Positions 1 through 11,134 of a stretch of DNA of 64,000 nt are shown piece by piece. The DNA lies in assembly GCA_951394045.1 (NCBI GenBank), contig OX595991.1, forward strand, positions 3,348,001-3,412,000, written 5' to 3'. Position numbers and translations under genes: made by a program. Below the pieces are notes generated by a model, which had not been told where the DNA came from, ran no database searches, and saw nothing but the letters and a program-made list of their open reading frames with translations. The DNA is from Nitzschia sp. DOCU1 (Eukaryota; Bacillariophyta; Bacillariophyceae; Bacillariales; Bacillariaceae). How positions within the stretch are numbered: the stretch's first letter is position 1; the number at the start of each line of letters is the position of its first letter.

Positions 1-1846
1 TAGAAGTAGGTCTCGCCCAACCCGAGTTGATGTTGGTTGTTTGACGAAGTGTCGCTGGCTTGACACCAAGTGCTTCGGCAAAGGCCTTGTTTCGTTCTAG
101 ACGTTCTTGTGATATCGTTTCCGTAGGACTAGCAGTATCCAACGCCAAAGCCATACCCGGGGGTGGACGAAGCAAGCCTTGTTGCTGTTGTTGCAATATA
201 GAGGCATCACCTCCAAAGCTCATATTCGCCAACAAGGCTCTCTTACGAGCTGCCTCTCTTGCTTCCCATTGACGTTGTACTTCTTCCGGATCGGTCTTTT
301 TGACCGCACCTGTAATACGAGCGAGAGTCTTGGACGGCTTTTTAGTAGTCGACGCGGTCGTTGTTGTAGTTGCTTGTGTGGAGGGTTTCAAAGGCGCCGC
401 TGCAGCCGCAGGTGCCGTGGTAGCCGATAGAGCTGGAAAGGCTTCGGCGGGTGGTACTCTACCACCATTCGATCCATGACGTGCGGTAATATGACTGGCG
501 GAATAATAGGGATTCGTAGGAGTATTGTTTCGGGTTGTTGCTCCTCCGGAATAGTCTCCTCCTCCCCGCATTCCAGGATGTTCATCATCATCAATAATCA
601 TGAATCCATCTTCTTCCGAACCATAAATCCCCACGGCGTCTCCAAAGTACGGCGTAGCATTGGGATTCAATTCTGGTTGTTGTTGTTGTTGCGACGCTGC
701 ATATTGTTGTTGAAGAGATACTTCTTGTTCCGTGACTGTTGTTGTGGATGTAGGTACAGGAGGATGATGATGATGATGATGGCCGGTACCAAAGAGTGCA
801 TTGAGTAAATTGCGTGCCATTTGTTGCAATATATCCGCTCTTCCTTGAGCAGTCGCTGCCGCAGCTCCTGCCGAACTAATGGTAATACCCTTGGCATCAT
901 AGGCTTCGGTAACGTTCAAATCTTGAAATCCATGCCGACGCAAATATCGATCCAAATGCACAAGTTCATCGCGAGTCAAATCTCGCCGATTGAGTGGATC
1001 AATAAACTGTAGTTGCGAGACAATATAATACGCCAGAGCCCGACCATCATATAAATTGTAATGTCGTTTGGTTGATTCTGGAGTTGCTGTTGCTGTTGCT
1101 GTTTGTTGCTCTACGATTGGCAATGCCTTGCCCCACTGCTCGGCAATCCGTTGACGATTCAGTTCTTCGACATTGACATTATTGTTGGTGGCTTTGTCAA
1201 TGACATTATTATTATTGGGCGTCTCTGGAATGGGCCATTCCGGTACAGGCTCATAGGGAGCATTGGCCACGAGTGCAAACGGCGGATACTCCAAAGATGC
1301 CAAGCTTTCCAGAGTAATCGGATCGACGGTACCGGAAGGAATGAAGCGACGCCAAGGATATTTCTTCTTTTTCGATGGCGGCTGCTTTTTCTTTGGTTTG
1401 TTTTTATTGTTTGCCTTTGCCTGTTGCTGCTTCTTATTGGACTGGCCCTGATCTAGTTGCCATTGAGGTCGAAGCGGACGAGGCTCAGCAGAAGCATCGG
1501 CCGACTCTGATGACGTCATGGCTGCATCGGCATCGTTATTGTTCTTGTTGTTGTTTGCCTTGGCCTTGTTTCGTCTCCGATTGTTGCGATTGCGGCCTGG
1601 CTGGGGTTGAGCTTGAGCTGCTGGTGCTGGTGGAGCGGCGGCTGCTTCACCCTTAAAATTTGCTTCCCCGGGTTTTGCCGCCTTGTTGTTATTCTTTCGT
1701 CTCGGACGCGGCTTGTTTGTGACTTTATCATTACTGCTACTGCTAGGCAACGCCTGACTCGGCGTCAAACTAGCATAGGCGTTGCCACCACCACTACCGG
1801 TAGCAGTAGTAGTATTAGCAGCAGCATTAGCAGCGGTATCAGACAT
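1..1846 (-). CDS. Low-complexity protein with two U-box-like motifs (C-terminus beyond window)
   Basis: The reading frame starts at the ATG ending at 1846, where an in-frame TGA lies five codons upstream, and stays open to the left edge, giving about 615 residues without a stop. The N-terminal 150 residues are Ala/Asn/Lys/Pro-rich. Near residues 165-200 there is a segment GTVDPITLESLASLEYPPF, and near 260-307 a segment with DGRALAYYIVSQ followed by FIDPLNRRDLTRDEL. Both have the DPI/DPL...LT spacing seen in U-box-like or degenerate RING folds, which is an inference. A six-His run near residue 357 comes from a CAT repeat, and Gln and Ala runs follow. The C-terminal part carries a basic stretch with KRALLANMSFGGDA. 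I do not recognise a named family; a role in ubiquitin or RNA metabolism is a guess. The long open frame with amino-acid-biased composition makes it a real gene. Confidence 0.75.
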   Translation of the reverse strand, partial: MSDTAANAAANTTTATGSGGGNAYASLTPSQALPSSSSNDKVTNKPRPRRKNNNKAAKPGEANFKGEAAAAPPAPAAQAQPQPGRNRNNRRRNKAKANNNKNNNDADAAMTSSESADASAEPRPLRPQWQLDQGQSNKKQQQAKANNKNKPKKKQPPSKKKKYPWRRFIPSGTVDPITLESLASLEYPPFALVANAPYEPVPEWPIPETPNNNNVIDKATNNNVNVEELNRQRIAEQWGKALPIVEQQTATATATPESTKRHYNLYDGRALAYYIVSQLQFIDPLNRRDLTRDELVHLDRYLRRHGFQDLNVTEAYDAKGITISSAGAAAATAQGRADILQQMARNLLNALFGTGHHHHHHPPVPTSTTTVTEQEVSLQQQYAASQQQQQPELNPNATPYFGDAVGIYGSEEDGFMIIDDDEHPGMRGGGDYSGGATTRNNTPTNPYYSASHITARHGSNGGRVPPAEAFPALSATTAPAAAAAPLKPSTQATTTTTASTTKKPSKTLARITGAVKKTDPEEVQRQWEAREAARKRALLANMSFGGDASILQQQQQGLLRPPPGMALALDTASPTETISQERLERNKAFAEALGVKPATLRQTTNINSGWARPTS

Positions 1847-2435
1847 GATGTTGTTGATCGCAGACTGTCAAAGGAAACACGATGGATGCACAATGCGTTT
1901 TTATGAGCCGCAATGTCAGTGTGCAATCGGTCGGAATGCGAAACAACGCACAACGCCGCAAAACGTGCGGCGATGATTCCTGCGTGTGGTGGGAAGCAAC
2001 GGCGCACGATTGGAGGACGGAGAGGCGGACGTGACGTGGCACTGCAGTGTCTTTCTGTCTGTCTGTGCGCCTACCGATGCGATGCGCCTTTTGGTTCTAT
2101 TCTACTTCATCGGCGCCTTATCCTAATAGAGAGTACTGTACAGGACGAAGAACCTGCTCCACGGCGACGACTAGGAAATACTCTTAGCCTCTATTGGTAA
2201 ATCGGGAGAAGCATGTTCTATAAAGTCAGTGGTAGTAGAGGTGTATGATGTTCTTGTAGACCTGCTGAAAGAACAACGACGAGAGCATCTAGAAAGGATT
2301 TTGTGCTGGTCGGCTACTATCTATCACTCAAAATGTCAGTTCCAGCCAGCTAATGAGATTTCACCCACTTGCACTCTTGCTAGCGTACTCCTATTATTAA
2401 GGCAGCAGTCGATTACTTCTTCTACAAAAATGGAT
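1847..2435. other. Intergenic, probable 5' region of the gene at the left edge
   Basis: 589 bases between the start of the first gene and the stop of the next minus-strand gene. Several short frames cross it on both strands, but none looks protein-like. No repeat, tRNA or obvious regulatory motif was seen. Confidence 0.5.
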
Positions 2436-3737
2436 CTATTCATCTTGCTGGTGGTCATCTTCGTTTTCAGATAGTTCTTCGATTCCTTCTTCTGCTGGTC
2501 GCTCTTGTACAGAAAGATTGGCGTGTACGACGTCGGTGATCTCATTTTCAACTTGGTCCTCTTGTACGTCGTCCTCGTCCTCGTCCACTACCACATCATA
2601 CCCCGTGGCAATAATGGCTCCTCGCAAGGAATCTTTGAATACATTTCGCATGTACGACTCTTCCAATAGCATCCCCAAAGCAGCCTTGTCTAAAAGAATC
2701 TTTCGTATCCGTTCTTTCATGCCCTCCACGAGAAGTGATCGATCGATATAGCGTTGAACAGTGCTACTCTTTCGATTGGCTCGTTCGAGACGATGTCGTA
2801 ACCCTTCCGTGACGGTATACAACTTTTCACAAGTCATTTCCGCATAATACAAGGCCACCAGTTCCTGCTCTGCTTCGGTCCAATCCAACGATACCTGTCG
2901 ACGTTTGTGTTTCCATTGTCTCTCTATGATTCGAGATACCTTGCGCGTCAATTGTTGACGTTTCTTCATACTAGGTTTCATCTTTTGAACAAGTCGTTTT
3001 TGTAAATCGGGTCTTTCTCGTAACAACTGTGGAGGGCTACTGTCATCATTTTCTTCCGACGTTTTTGTTAATAATGATAAATGTCCCGTCAGCTTGGGGG
3101 CAATTTCTCGTTCCCAAAAGAGGGGTTCCTGATCTCGACACATGGCTTCCCATTCATGAATGGAAATCTTCTTCCATGAGAGAGGTGGAACAAAGGAGCC
3201 TCTAGAAAGTATCCATTGGACAAGGAGAATGGCGGCTACCCCACCGACGGTTGCCGTCGAAGCTACCAATAGACTTTTCGGAATTCTCGCCAAGAAACGT
3301 GCAGCATCGGTCGATGTTGACGATTCTCTCAAGGGTGCCATCGTTGGTACGGCTGCATCTGTTGTATCTGCCGATGCTACTGTCGCTAGACTGTTCCTCT
3401 TACTCATACTTCTAGCGTCAATGGTCGACTGATGTGCCGACGCCCCTAGAGCATGGGGCCGATTTCTTTCGTCGTTCCTTCCAGATTTGTTGTGTCTTGT
3501 CTTGACGTAAGCATCAATCGTCGACGATATAAGGTTCTCGGCAAAGTCGGTTTGAAGAATATTGGCCGAACGCCGTTTCGAAGCACCAAACAAACGTGGA
3601 AACAATCGAATGATTGGAATGAAGCGGCCATTTGATGGTTCCAGTAATAACATTATAACTGCAATCAGGGAGACCCACCGCCTTTGGAGGAATCGACGAG
3701 GATAATGACTCATATCAGGAGCGGCTGTGAATATCAT
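2436..3737 (-). CDS. Predicted membrane protein of unknown function
   Basis: From the first ATG (ending at 3737) the product is 433 residues; a second ATG ending at 3713 gives 425 and places a signal-anchor-like segment (LIAVIMLLLEP after a basic RRFLQRRW) close to the N-terminus. A second hydrophobic helix, SLLVASTATVGGVAAILLVQW, lies near residue 170-190. Between them is a Ser/Asp-rich linker and after them a long charged, mostly helical region with many Lys/Arg (KKRQQLTRKVSRIIERQWK). The C-terminus is strongly acidic (VVDEDEDDVQED and ELSENEDDHQQDE). This suggests a two-helix membrane protein with a large soluble coiled C-terminal part, maybe in an organelle envelope. No family is recognised. 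Confidence 0.7.
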   Translation of the reverse strand: MIFTAAPDMSHYPRRFLQRRWVSLIAVIMLLLEPSNGRFIPIIRLFPRLFGASKRRSANILQTDFAENLISSTIDAYVKTRHNKSGRNDERNRPHALGASAHQSTIDARSMSKRNSLATVASADTTDAAVPTMAPLRESSTSTDAARFLARIPKSLLVASTATVGGVAAILLVQWILSRGSFVPPLSWKKISIHEWEAMCRDQEPLFWEREIAPKLTGHLSLLTKTSEENDDSSPPQLLRERPDLQKRLVQKMKPSMKKRQQLTRKVSRIIERQWKHKRRQVSLDWTEAEQELVALYYAEMTCEKLYTVTEGLRHRLERANRKSSTVQRYIDRSLLVEGMKERIRKILLDKAALGMLLEESYMRNVFKDSLRGAIIATGYDVVVDEDEDDVQEDQVENEITDVVHANLSVQERPAEEGIEELSENEDDHQQDE

Positions 3738-5113
3738 CAAGCTTGTGCTTTTAGTGATGCTTTCAGGAGAGTCAGAAGCAATGGCCAATATATGAGTAAT
3801 AGGTCATCGGATTGTTCCGCTTTCCCCATTTACAATTTTCCTCCATCCAAAAACCGGTTCTCGTGGTATCCTTCTCTTCTTGGGAAACCTCAAAGTCTGA
3901 ACCCGACGACGTCATCACAAAATCTCAACGGAAGGAACATGGTGGCGCTGCTTTTGTGCTTAGACGAATCTTTATACGGGTCCGAGGAATAGAGTGCGGC
4001 ATGCGCGCGACGCCAAGCTTGCAAATCATGGTACTTAGGGTACCGTACTGTTTGAAATACATAGAAGAATTCTCTCATGACTGGCCGCCGCGGGCATCGG
4101 CACACACACATGAAGGAGGCGTCATCGATCAGGCCTCCGTGCGCGCCAGGCGGTCTGGTCGCACCCATGCCCCCAGTACGAAAGCGGTTGTTGCGAAATC
4201 GCTTGTTGTAAAATCTTGTGTCACCAAATTGCGAGTAGTGAAATCTCGGGAAATCGCATTGCATCCCCTCGGCTGCCTCCAAGAGGGCATATGCATTTAC
4301 TTAAAGGGAAATTGATCTTGAGTGATTTTGATTACCTCGACTGCTTACACATAAATTTATAGTGAAATCACGGCGGGCGACCATCTTCCCTCTATTACAA
4401 TCTAACTTTGCTTACACTTTCTGGCAAGGTCGCTCTTTACAATATTGTACTTTATGTTGACATTGACTCTAGATTAAATTTTCATTGTCTCCTTTTGATC
4501 ACAGAGTGAGTTAGCGTCATCTAAAAACCGAACTCACGATAGACCGCGTGGCCGACCATTTTTCCCACGGGTCGATGAGGGCATTGAAAAAGGGCTACTA
4601 AGTTTCTAACTACCTATCGTAATTTGACAAAACTTTACAAGCGTCTTCAAATCAACCATAGCTTGCCGTTTACAGCTTGGGTGTGATTGTAGCATCCAGC
4701 TGGACAGCGATCGGCCCACTTCTCTAGCTTGCTATCTTTCTGATGTAGTCCGTCTAGTCGACGAACGATTGACGTAAGGCATATCAATCGTGTTTAACAA
4801 ACAGCGTCAAATGTTTTCTAGCTTATGCCCTTGCCTCAGAAACCATATTCTGTGGAGTTGGCGAACTGGCGGATGATGAATGTGGATTACTTTCAGCCAC
4901 CGTGGGGCTTCATCGTGGGAAAAATCACGAAACTGCTTCATCGTGGGAAAAATCACGAAACTGCTCGCAAACCACAGCAGAAACGGCTCGGATCTCCGCA
5001 TTCCTTCCAACAAATGCATCACTTTTTCACTCAATCGACCTCACTTTTTTGCGAAGGGAGCAATCCGCATCGTACGATGATCAGCTTTCTTCATCAACTT
5101 TCTTTTCACTCTG
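3738..5113. other. Intergenic, no supported gene
   Basis: About 1.4 kb with only short overlapping frames on both strands and no recognisable domain. It contains the 28-bp tandem repeat listed separately and AT-rich sequence around 4320-4700. Confidence 0.5.
4907..4962. repeat. 28-bp tandem duplication
   Basis: Two perfect direct copies of a 28-bp unit (starting gcttcatcgtgggaaa) at 4907 and 4935. It lies in non-coding sequence and changes the reading frame of any frame crossing it, because 28 is not a multiple of three. Confidence 0.9.
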
Positions 5114-5685
5114 CTATGAACAGACCTCTACTGCGGCGATCACTATCATTTTGATGGTGCGGCTCAGCTGTAGCGAGATAACAGCCTGAAGGAGGAGAAA
5201 TCCACGGTGAAGGTCCGGTTGGACCGCCCTGGAACACTCGTCCTGAAGGAAGCCAATATTGGGGGTGTACGTGGACTCAGTCTCTGGAGAGCCCTCCAGA
5301 TTCGGTTGAACCATGACGCTAGCTCCCTGAGGCAAACGGAGCCGAAGCAGACCCTGGAAGAAAGTTGTTGGATGAAATGTTTGATTGTTGTGTTGGTGTT
5401 GGCGGAGGAATGATTCATGTGGTGGCGCCCTTGGGAACGGTACGTGCACTCCAAACTTGCGTTTTTGCGACTTGACGGTGCCGTTTGATCATATTTCTTT
5501 CCCGCAGTGCTACTCGCCTTGTTCTTTCCTCCTTTTGCAGGCGTCTGGCGTTGTTCTACAATACCAACATTTTCCAGAGCAACGATCCTGATCCGTGATC
5601 TCGACCCCGATTCCGATTCTCCCCGCACACAAACAGCCTGATCAACGCAACCGGTTTGTGGTTCCGGTTTTAAAACGTCCTCCAC
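5114..5685 (-). other. Possible two-exon gene fragment, unknown
   Basis: Two overlapping minus-strand frames look more protein-like than background: an upstream Ser/Arg-rich part (GESESGSRSRIRIVALE, then KGGKNKASSTAGKK) and a downstream part with ASVMVQPNLEGSPETESTY. A pyrimidine-rich acceptor ending TTCTTCCAG lies between them, so an intron is possible, but I could not find a donor giving a clean phase, and the upstream frame has no ATG in view. It may be a relic like its neighbours. Confidence 0.25.
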
Positions 5686-6141
5686 TCGCGTACGTGTCTC
5701 GTCGCGGAGAGTTTAAGTGTAACCTGTGCTGGTGCGTGGAGAATTGGAATCGGCTACGCCGTCGAGTGAAGTGGATTGTTGTCTCTACCGGGCGGAGCAG
5801 CTGTGGCCCACCCCCTCCGAAATCGAACTGCTTTGACGTAGCGGTGGGGCTCAGTAACTTTTTGTGTGAGAACACAAAAACGAAGCCAAAAGTTCGATGA
5901 ATAGATAGATGATAAATCTACCGGTAGAGAAGTAGCTAGCTAGGTTGCATCGTTTCTCGCACGATACATAACATATTATTGCTCCGAACAAAATACGTTC
6001 TAGTCCTACTATTATTTCAAATCGGTTCTTGGCGACGCTTCCGTTTTGCGTATCATATTTTTCTTCGCAAACAGTGGTCCCGCACTCTTGTGCTTGAATT
6101 GGTGATGATCACTCTCGTCGTCTTCAGCAGGCATTATCAAA
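5686..6141. other. Intergenic, nothing recognised
   Basis: Contains only short spurious frames; the region just downstream of the ABC-transporter relic's stop codon (6142) should hold its 3' UTR. Confidence 0.4.
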
Positions 6142-7932
6142 TTAATGGTCGTTTGTGCCTAATTTGAGTTTCTCCGCTTCGGCAGCATGCATGTTGAAGA
6201 CTTGTTCCAAAGAGGTCTGACTGACTCCATAGTCATCCAAAAGGAGACGTTCCTTGTTCGCTTCCAAACTGGCAAAGATACTCGAAATCTTCACACCCTC
6301 CGAGTGGACTTCGTATCGGACCTTGGTATCCTGGCGCTCCCGGAAAATATTGGAGGCATACGAAGTTACGATGTACTCCGCAATCTTTCGGATCCTCAAC
6401 TCTACGGTCGCAAAGGCGGCGAGTTCGGCAAGGGTTACTCCCGTCGGTGAAGTCGCACTCTTGTGAATATTGTAACCAATGGGATTCTGGTCGTTGATGA
6501 CAGAAGATAGGTAGGTATCACCCGTCAATTCCTGCAGGGCCGCAACCGTCTGATCCAGATTAAAGAAAATGTCTTCCGTCTCTGGCACGACGCCCCCTTC
6601 TTCTGCTGTTTGCGCCCCGGAGCTATTCAAACGCCCTTGACCGAGCTTCGAAACTACCTCGACATAGTCAGGATCCGACCGTTCCACGAGCTTGCACTTC
6701 ATCTCTATCTGGTATCCTTTGCCGAATTTGTTCTTGAGATGCTGTGCCGATCCCAGAGCCCGGCGCCGCCCATTGGCCATGATGCCGATTCGAGGACACA
6801 AGGCCTCGCATTCTTCCATGCTGTGCGTGGTCAAAATGATGCTGGTGCGTTCTTCAGGAGCGACGTTTCTCCCGGCAACCATGTTGCTTACCATTTCCCA
6901 AATCTCGCGTCGAGCCACGGGGTCCACTCCGGTCGAGCACTCATCCAAAAAGACGATTTGAGGATCACCAATGGTAGCACATGCAAGACTCAAACGACGC
7001 TTCATTCCTCCACTGTAGTTTGCGGCCAAGCGATCGCTGTCGGATTCCGAAAGACCTACTTGGGCAAGCTTGGCAGAAGTCGCCTCCTTGACGAATTCCC
7101 TGGGAATCCCCTTGATCGTAGCGTAAAGCTCGACATGCTCTCTCCCGGTCATGTTGGCAAAGTGCGCATCGAACTGAGGACAGTATCCGACCCACGACGG
7201 GTCTTTTCAGGCTCCCTTGATACGCTGTAGCCCGCCAGGGTCGCGTCGCCAGAAGTGGCGGGAAACTCGGCGGTCAGCATCTGCATAGTCGTCGTCTTTC
7301 CACTGCAAACACGAACGCAAGATTGTAAAGGGTGAGAGACAGAGACTCATGGTGCCTCGAGCCAAAAACCGAGACTTCAAAACTTACGCCCCGTTCACGC
7401 CCAGTAAGCCAAAAACTTGGCCAGGCGGGATACCCAGAGATAAATTATTGACTGCCTTCTTTCCGTTGTCGTACGTCTTCGACAATTTGTCGCACACAAT
7501 AATGTCGTTATTGGCGCCGCCGCTGCCAACACGCTCCTCCTCCGCCAATACGTCGCTGTCCTCAGCTAGTTCCGTCGTGATGTCACGATCCGACGATTTC
7601 GGCCACGAGCACGTCAGGCACCAAGTGAACTTCTTCCAGGCCGAAACAATACTTGGATTAGTGCTCCAGATATCGATCTGGATAGCAAGAATGACGTAAA
7701 CCACCGACTCCCACCCCAAAAAGACCACGTCGTACAGCAACACTTCCTTGCTCCAAACGGTCGTCAAGCCGGGGTACAAGAACTTCACAAAGTCGTAGCT
7801 GTCGGACGTGGCGGCATGATAAAGCATGGTCGAATTTTCCGCCACGTAGTCTCCCTTGATGATGTCCACTCCATTGTATCGCAAAAATTGTAGCGTAGCC
7901 GAATCCAGCAGGGTCCGACGAACAAAGCTACT
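6142..7932 (-). pseudogene. ABCA-type ABC transporter, C-terminal ATP-binding half, truncated and frameshifted
   Basis: The minus strand encodes the last membrane segment and second nucleotide-binding domain of an ABCA-like lipid transporter. Exon A (about 7388-7932) ends in VFGLLGVNGA; a GTAAGT donor and TTTGCAG acceptor bound an 85-bp intron (7303-7387) that splits the Walker A glycine, and the next exon continues GKTTTMQML. The ABC signature YSGGMKRRLSLACA and Walker B IVFLDECSTGVDP are intact, followed by the switch histidine in TTHSMEECEAL. Near 7195-7203 the frame breaks just before the conserved GYCPQFDAHFANM: one base is missing after CGTCGT, where family members have a third Arg codon. 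No first half or remaining membrane helices lie upstream; a bromodomain relic starts there. A consensus error could explain the indel but not the missing N-terminal two thirds. Confidence 0.8.
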
Positions 7933-7999
7933 CTAGTGTTGTGTGTGGCTGAAGGAGCCGAAGAGGCGACGGAAATCATTTCGTGTAGGACACTCGATT

Positions 8000-10252
8000 T
8001 CAAGGAACACACGGAAGATGACCGAACACCATCCTCGTCGTTTGGAAATGAACAACCCAAGGCCTGCACCTTGCCCAGCTTGCAGTCGGCTGCTCCGTGG
8101 TGGTAGTAAGGGCCTCGTCCTCGAAATGGAAAGAGTTTCTAGCTACTAGAGAGTGATCTCGATGGCCTTCCCTAGTCTTGCTGTTGCCCGGACTTAATCC
8201 CTTGCTGTTGCTACTTGGCGCCTTTTCATTCCGCGCCGGCGCTTGATTCTTCTTCCGCGAAGCCGGGTAAGAAAGCAAGAAAAGAGAAAAGACACGTTGT
8301 CACGTAGGCCTCCTGCAAATCATTCACGATGGCAGCGACGAGATGTCGATAGTATCCGTTTTTAAGTCGCAGCCTTACGAACTCTAAACAGACGGAAGGG
8401 AAAGCCACCATCGATTTATAGTTCGACATGACCTGCTTTCTCGGGGGCGAATAGTGGGAGCTCGCCAATATCCCCCGGAAAGCTATATCTTCGTCGGTTG
8501 TCAGGATACCACGAGTATTGACTGGTTTGTCGACTTCTTGCGCACTGTCCGACGAAAGTAAATCTTCGAACGTAGGCAAGGACCCTTCCCGAGTATGATG
8601 ACAACCGGATGGTCCCATTCTGAGCATTCTCCAAGCAAAATTTCCGGTCGATATAATCCGGATCCATTCCACTGAGACAAAGACGTTTCAGAATATCGAA
8701 GCACTTTAGCAAGGAGCGCACAGAGTCGACTGAAATGCCCAACACGGAGGGGCGACGGATATTCTGGAAGGTGGCTTCCGGAAGGATCGAATCCCCGTCG
8801 ACAGGGTCTTGAACTCCGTTTGGCCAGCTTGGTCGCAGGAAAGACGAAAACTCCGGCATCCAGCAAATAGTATGTACGCCATCAACCCATTCGTATTGAA
8901 AGCGCAGCCGAATGACCAAAACTCGGGACGGTGTATCGGACACATTCTCCTTGTCTTTGTCGGATTTGCAAGGAAACGTTACACGGACGGAAACAACGAC
9001 AGCACGCATCCATTTGCCTTCGATTTCCTCAGGCACGGGCATTGTAATGATGGTGCTCTTCGTGGTGGCCTCTTCGTGTACTTGGGGATTGTCTGCCGAT
9101 GCGCTCTCGCCAGGGGCGACTTCACTTTGAAACACCGGAAGTGCGCTCTGCTCTGCCGAAAACAAGGGAGAATTGTTCCAAAAAATTTGGGGTGGAGCGA
9201 TCGTGAGTAGAAAACAGAATCCCCGCTTGGAGAGACCCAAATTGGGGAATCGGTTCTGACCACTTCATGCTGCTTTTCGCACCAACTCAAGTCTGGCATT
9301 TGTTTCTCAAGCCACGATCGATTTAGAGGACCGTGGTTTTGTGTGTTCACAAACTCGGGTACCACCAGACTCTTTTTATTGATCTTCGACGCTGCGTACG
9401 GGCTAGCCTCGCCCTGTTCCAAAGCAAGCTTCTTGTTTCTTCGTACTACATCCGCAATGACTCCCGATGCACTCTCTTTGACGTGCTCGGAGGCGACGTC
9501 CAATAGTTGCTTCTTTAGGGCAGGGATGAGATTTCCACATACGACCACAAGCTGAGAGTCCGGGCCGTTGTACAAGACGCAGTTATCCATGATTCCTTGA
9601 ACATCGGTCAAAACAGCGTCGACTGTTGTGTAGTAGCAATTATCATATTTCTTGTTGAGATCGAGACGCCGCAAGATCAGATCAAAATGCATTCAGATCG
9701 AGACAGCGCAATAGTAGCTCGGGGGTTCATCGAGACGCCGCAAGATCCGATCAAAATGCATAGCGATCGGGACGGCGCAATAGTAGCTCGGGGCTACATC
9801 CTCAGTTACTAAGCCTTGAAAAGTACCAGATTCTGGCCGGTTCTCGAGAAAATCCTGAGTGGCGAATCGTAAAAGAAGCACTTTTTGCCGGCCTTGAGCG
9901 TCCAACCAGAAGTGTATCGATGGAACGATTCTCCTCGAATGCCTACCCCGTTGTTAAGAGGCCATGTACTGCGAATGAGATCCAACAAGGTACAGCGACC
10001 TGCCACCTCTTTTGACGACACTTGTTCGGTTTCGTCCCGTATTCGTTCTGGGGAATACACTGTTAAAAAGTCGACAACTTGCGATGCATCCTCTGCTGGC
10101 AAGGAGAATGACGACGACTTGACGGCGGCATGGTTCCCAGCAGGAGTCAAGCTGGCAGCAGTGGAATGCCACGTATCCGCCGCCTCACTTTCTTCGGGCA
10201 GATCGACGGAAACATCTGGAATTTCGTCTAGGACCTCGACGTCAGACGACAT
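8000..10252 (-). pseudogene. Double-bromodomain protein, BRWD/PHIP-like, disrupted
   Basis: Three minus-strand frames together give a chromatin-reader-like protein. From the ATG ending at 10252 there is an acidic N-terminal part (MSSDVEVLDEIPDVSVDLPE), then a frame change near 9900-9960 into IHFWLDAQGRQK, and a first bromodomain with APSYYCAVPIAMHFDRILRR followed by VDAVLTDVQGIMDNC and LYNGPDS (about 9480-9870). A second bromodomain follows around 8290-8430, with MVAFPSVCLEFVRLRLKNGY and AIVNDLQEAYV. The tail (KKNQAPARNEKAPSSNSKG) is disordered. Two bromodomains in a row are the C-terminal arrangement of BRWD/PHIP proteins; the WD40 repeats that should precede them are absent. At least one frameshift and an in-frame stop inside the 69-bp duplication (9661-9798) argue that it is not functional, unless several undetected introns exist. 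Confidence 0.6.
9661..9798. repeat. 69-bp tandem duplication inside the first bromodomain
   Basis: Copies 9661-9729 and 9730-9798 differ at about eight positions. Each encodes, on the minus strand, the PSYYCAV...MHFD.ILRRLD part of the bromodomain. The copy nearer 9661 has a TGA in place of a sense codon just before MHFDL. The length is 23 codons, so the frame is kept and the stop does the damage. Confidence 0.9.
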
Positions 10253-10328
10253 TGATAGCACAGATGAATGGGCCGCCCTTGACTTCTCCGGGGTTTGCGA
10301 TGCCGCGTTGGAGTTCTTCGCCTGTACT

Positions 10329-11029
10329 TCACAATTGCATTTCGGACCAAGGCGTCGCTGAATTCGATTTGAAAACCGGCTAGAAGTAAGGAGCAAGCAA
10401 GAAACGCAAATTGAGTCGGTTTGCTCAGAGTATTGGAGCGAAGTCCACCCCGTCAACCTACCTTCATGCCTCGAAAGTTCGCCATGCCATGGATATTGGC
10501 GGCCGGTGGAAGAAGCTTCCAAAGCGGCATCTTCTGACCAAGCAAATCGCGTCGGGCCAAGTTGAGTGCCGCCACAGTTCCACAAAGCTCCTGAATGGCA
10601 AAGACCCCTCGAAATAATGCGTAAAATCCATTGTTTGCATCAGCAGCTTTGGTGTACATGCAAACTCGTCGTACAGCATCCGCTAGCTTCAACCCCAGAC
10701 TAACCGCCAGCATTCCTGACACGTATTGATTCACATTAACAACTTTCCCTGGAGTCTGCAGAGGCCAAAGAAGATCATCGCCGCCCATATCCGAAGAAAT
10801 CGACGCAGCTGGAACGCGGCAGCAAGGCATTCAGATAAGAATAGCCCGGATAATACATTACCGTTGGTGGTATTTGCCGATAGTGTGGCAAGATCATTGA
10901 AGGACTACCGGTATGGGGTTGAGTAGTTTGCTGCTGCAGCTGCCGCTGCGGAAGTTGCCGCCACTGCTTTTCTTCGGCCGCTCCAGTTGAGCTAAAATCT
11001 TTTTGATCTAGGGTCGAACGCACGTGCAT
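10329..11029 (-). CDS. PrsW-like membrane protein, short, three exons
   Basis: Three phase-0 exons give a continuous 170-residue protein: 10862-11029 (56 codons from ATG), 10462-10755 (98 codons) and 10329-10379 (16 codons plus TGA). The introns are 10756-10861 (GTAATG...CTGCAG) and 10380-10461 (GTAGGT...TTCTAG). The first exon is Gln-rich. The second has hydrophobic segments and AIQELCGTVAALNLARRDLL, then LWKLLPPAANIHGMANFRGM; the third ends in TPWSEMQL. The histidine in IHGM and the preceding RRDL resemble the C-terminal part of PrsW-family glutamic intramembrane proteases, which form a large family in diatoms. That match is from memory of the family and is uncertain. The N-terminal helices with the usual catalytic glutamates are not visible, so it is either a C-terminal half or has more exons upstream. 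Confidence 0.45.
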
Positions 11030-11134
11030 CGCGCGATGATGCCTCCGATCCGCACAAAGATCTTAAAATGATGCCGACATCGACTAATATGTGGTGACGG
11101 GGTCTGTATTGATTTGCCATTGACACACTTGAGC

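Noticed and set aside
775..795. His-tag-like run at about 760-780 as a sign of vector sequence
   Set aside because: It is a CAT microsatellite within a low-complexity diatom protein, with no vector sequence nearby.
3812..4315. Plus-strand frame of 167 residues
   Set aside because: No domain, mixed composition, opposing overlapping frames, and it runs through low-quality protein sequence; chance is the simpler explanation.
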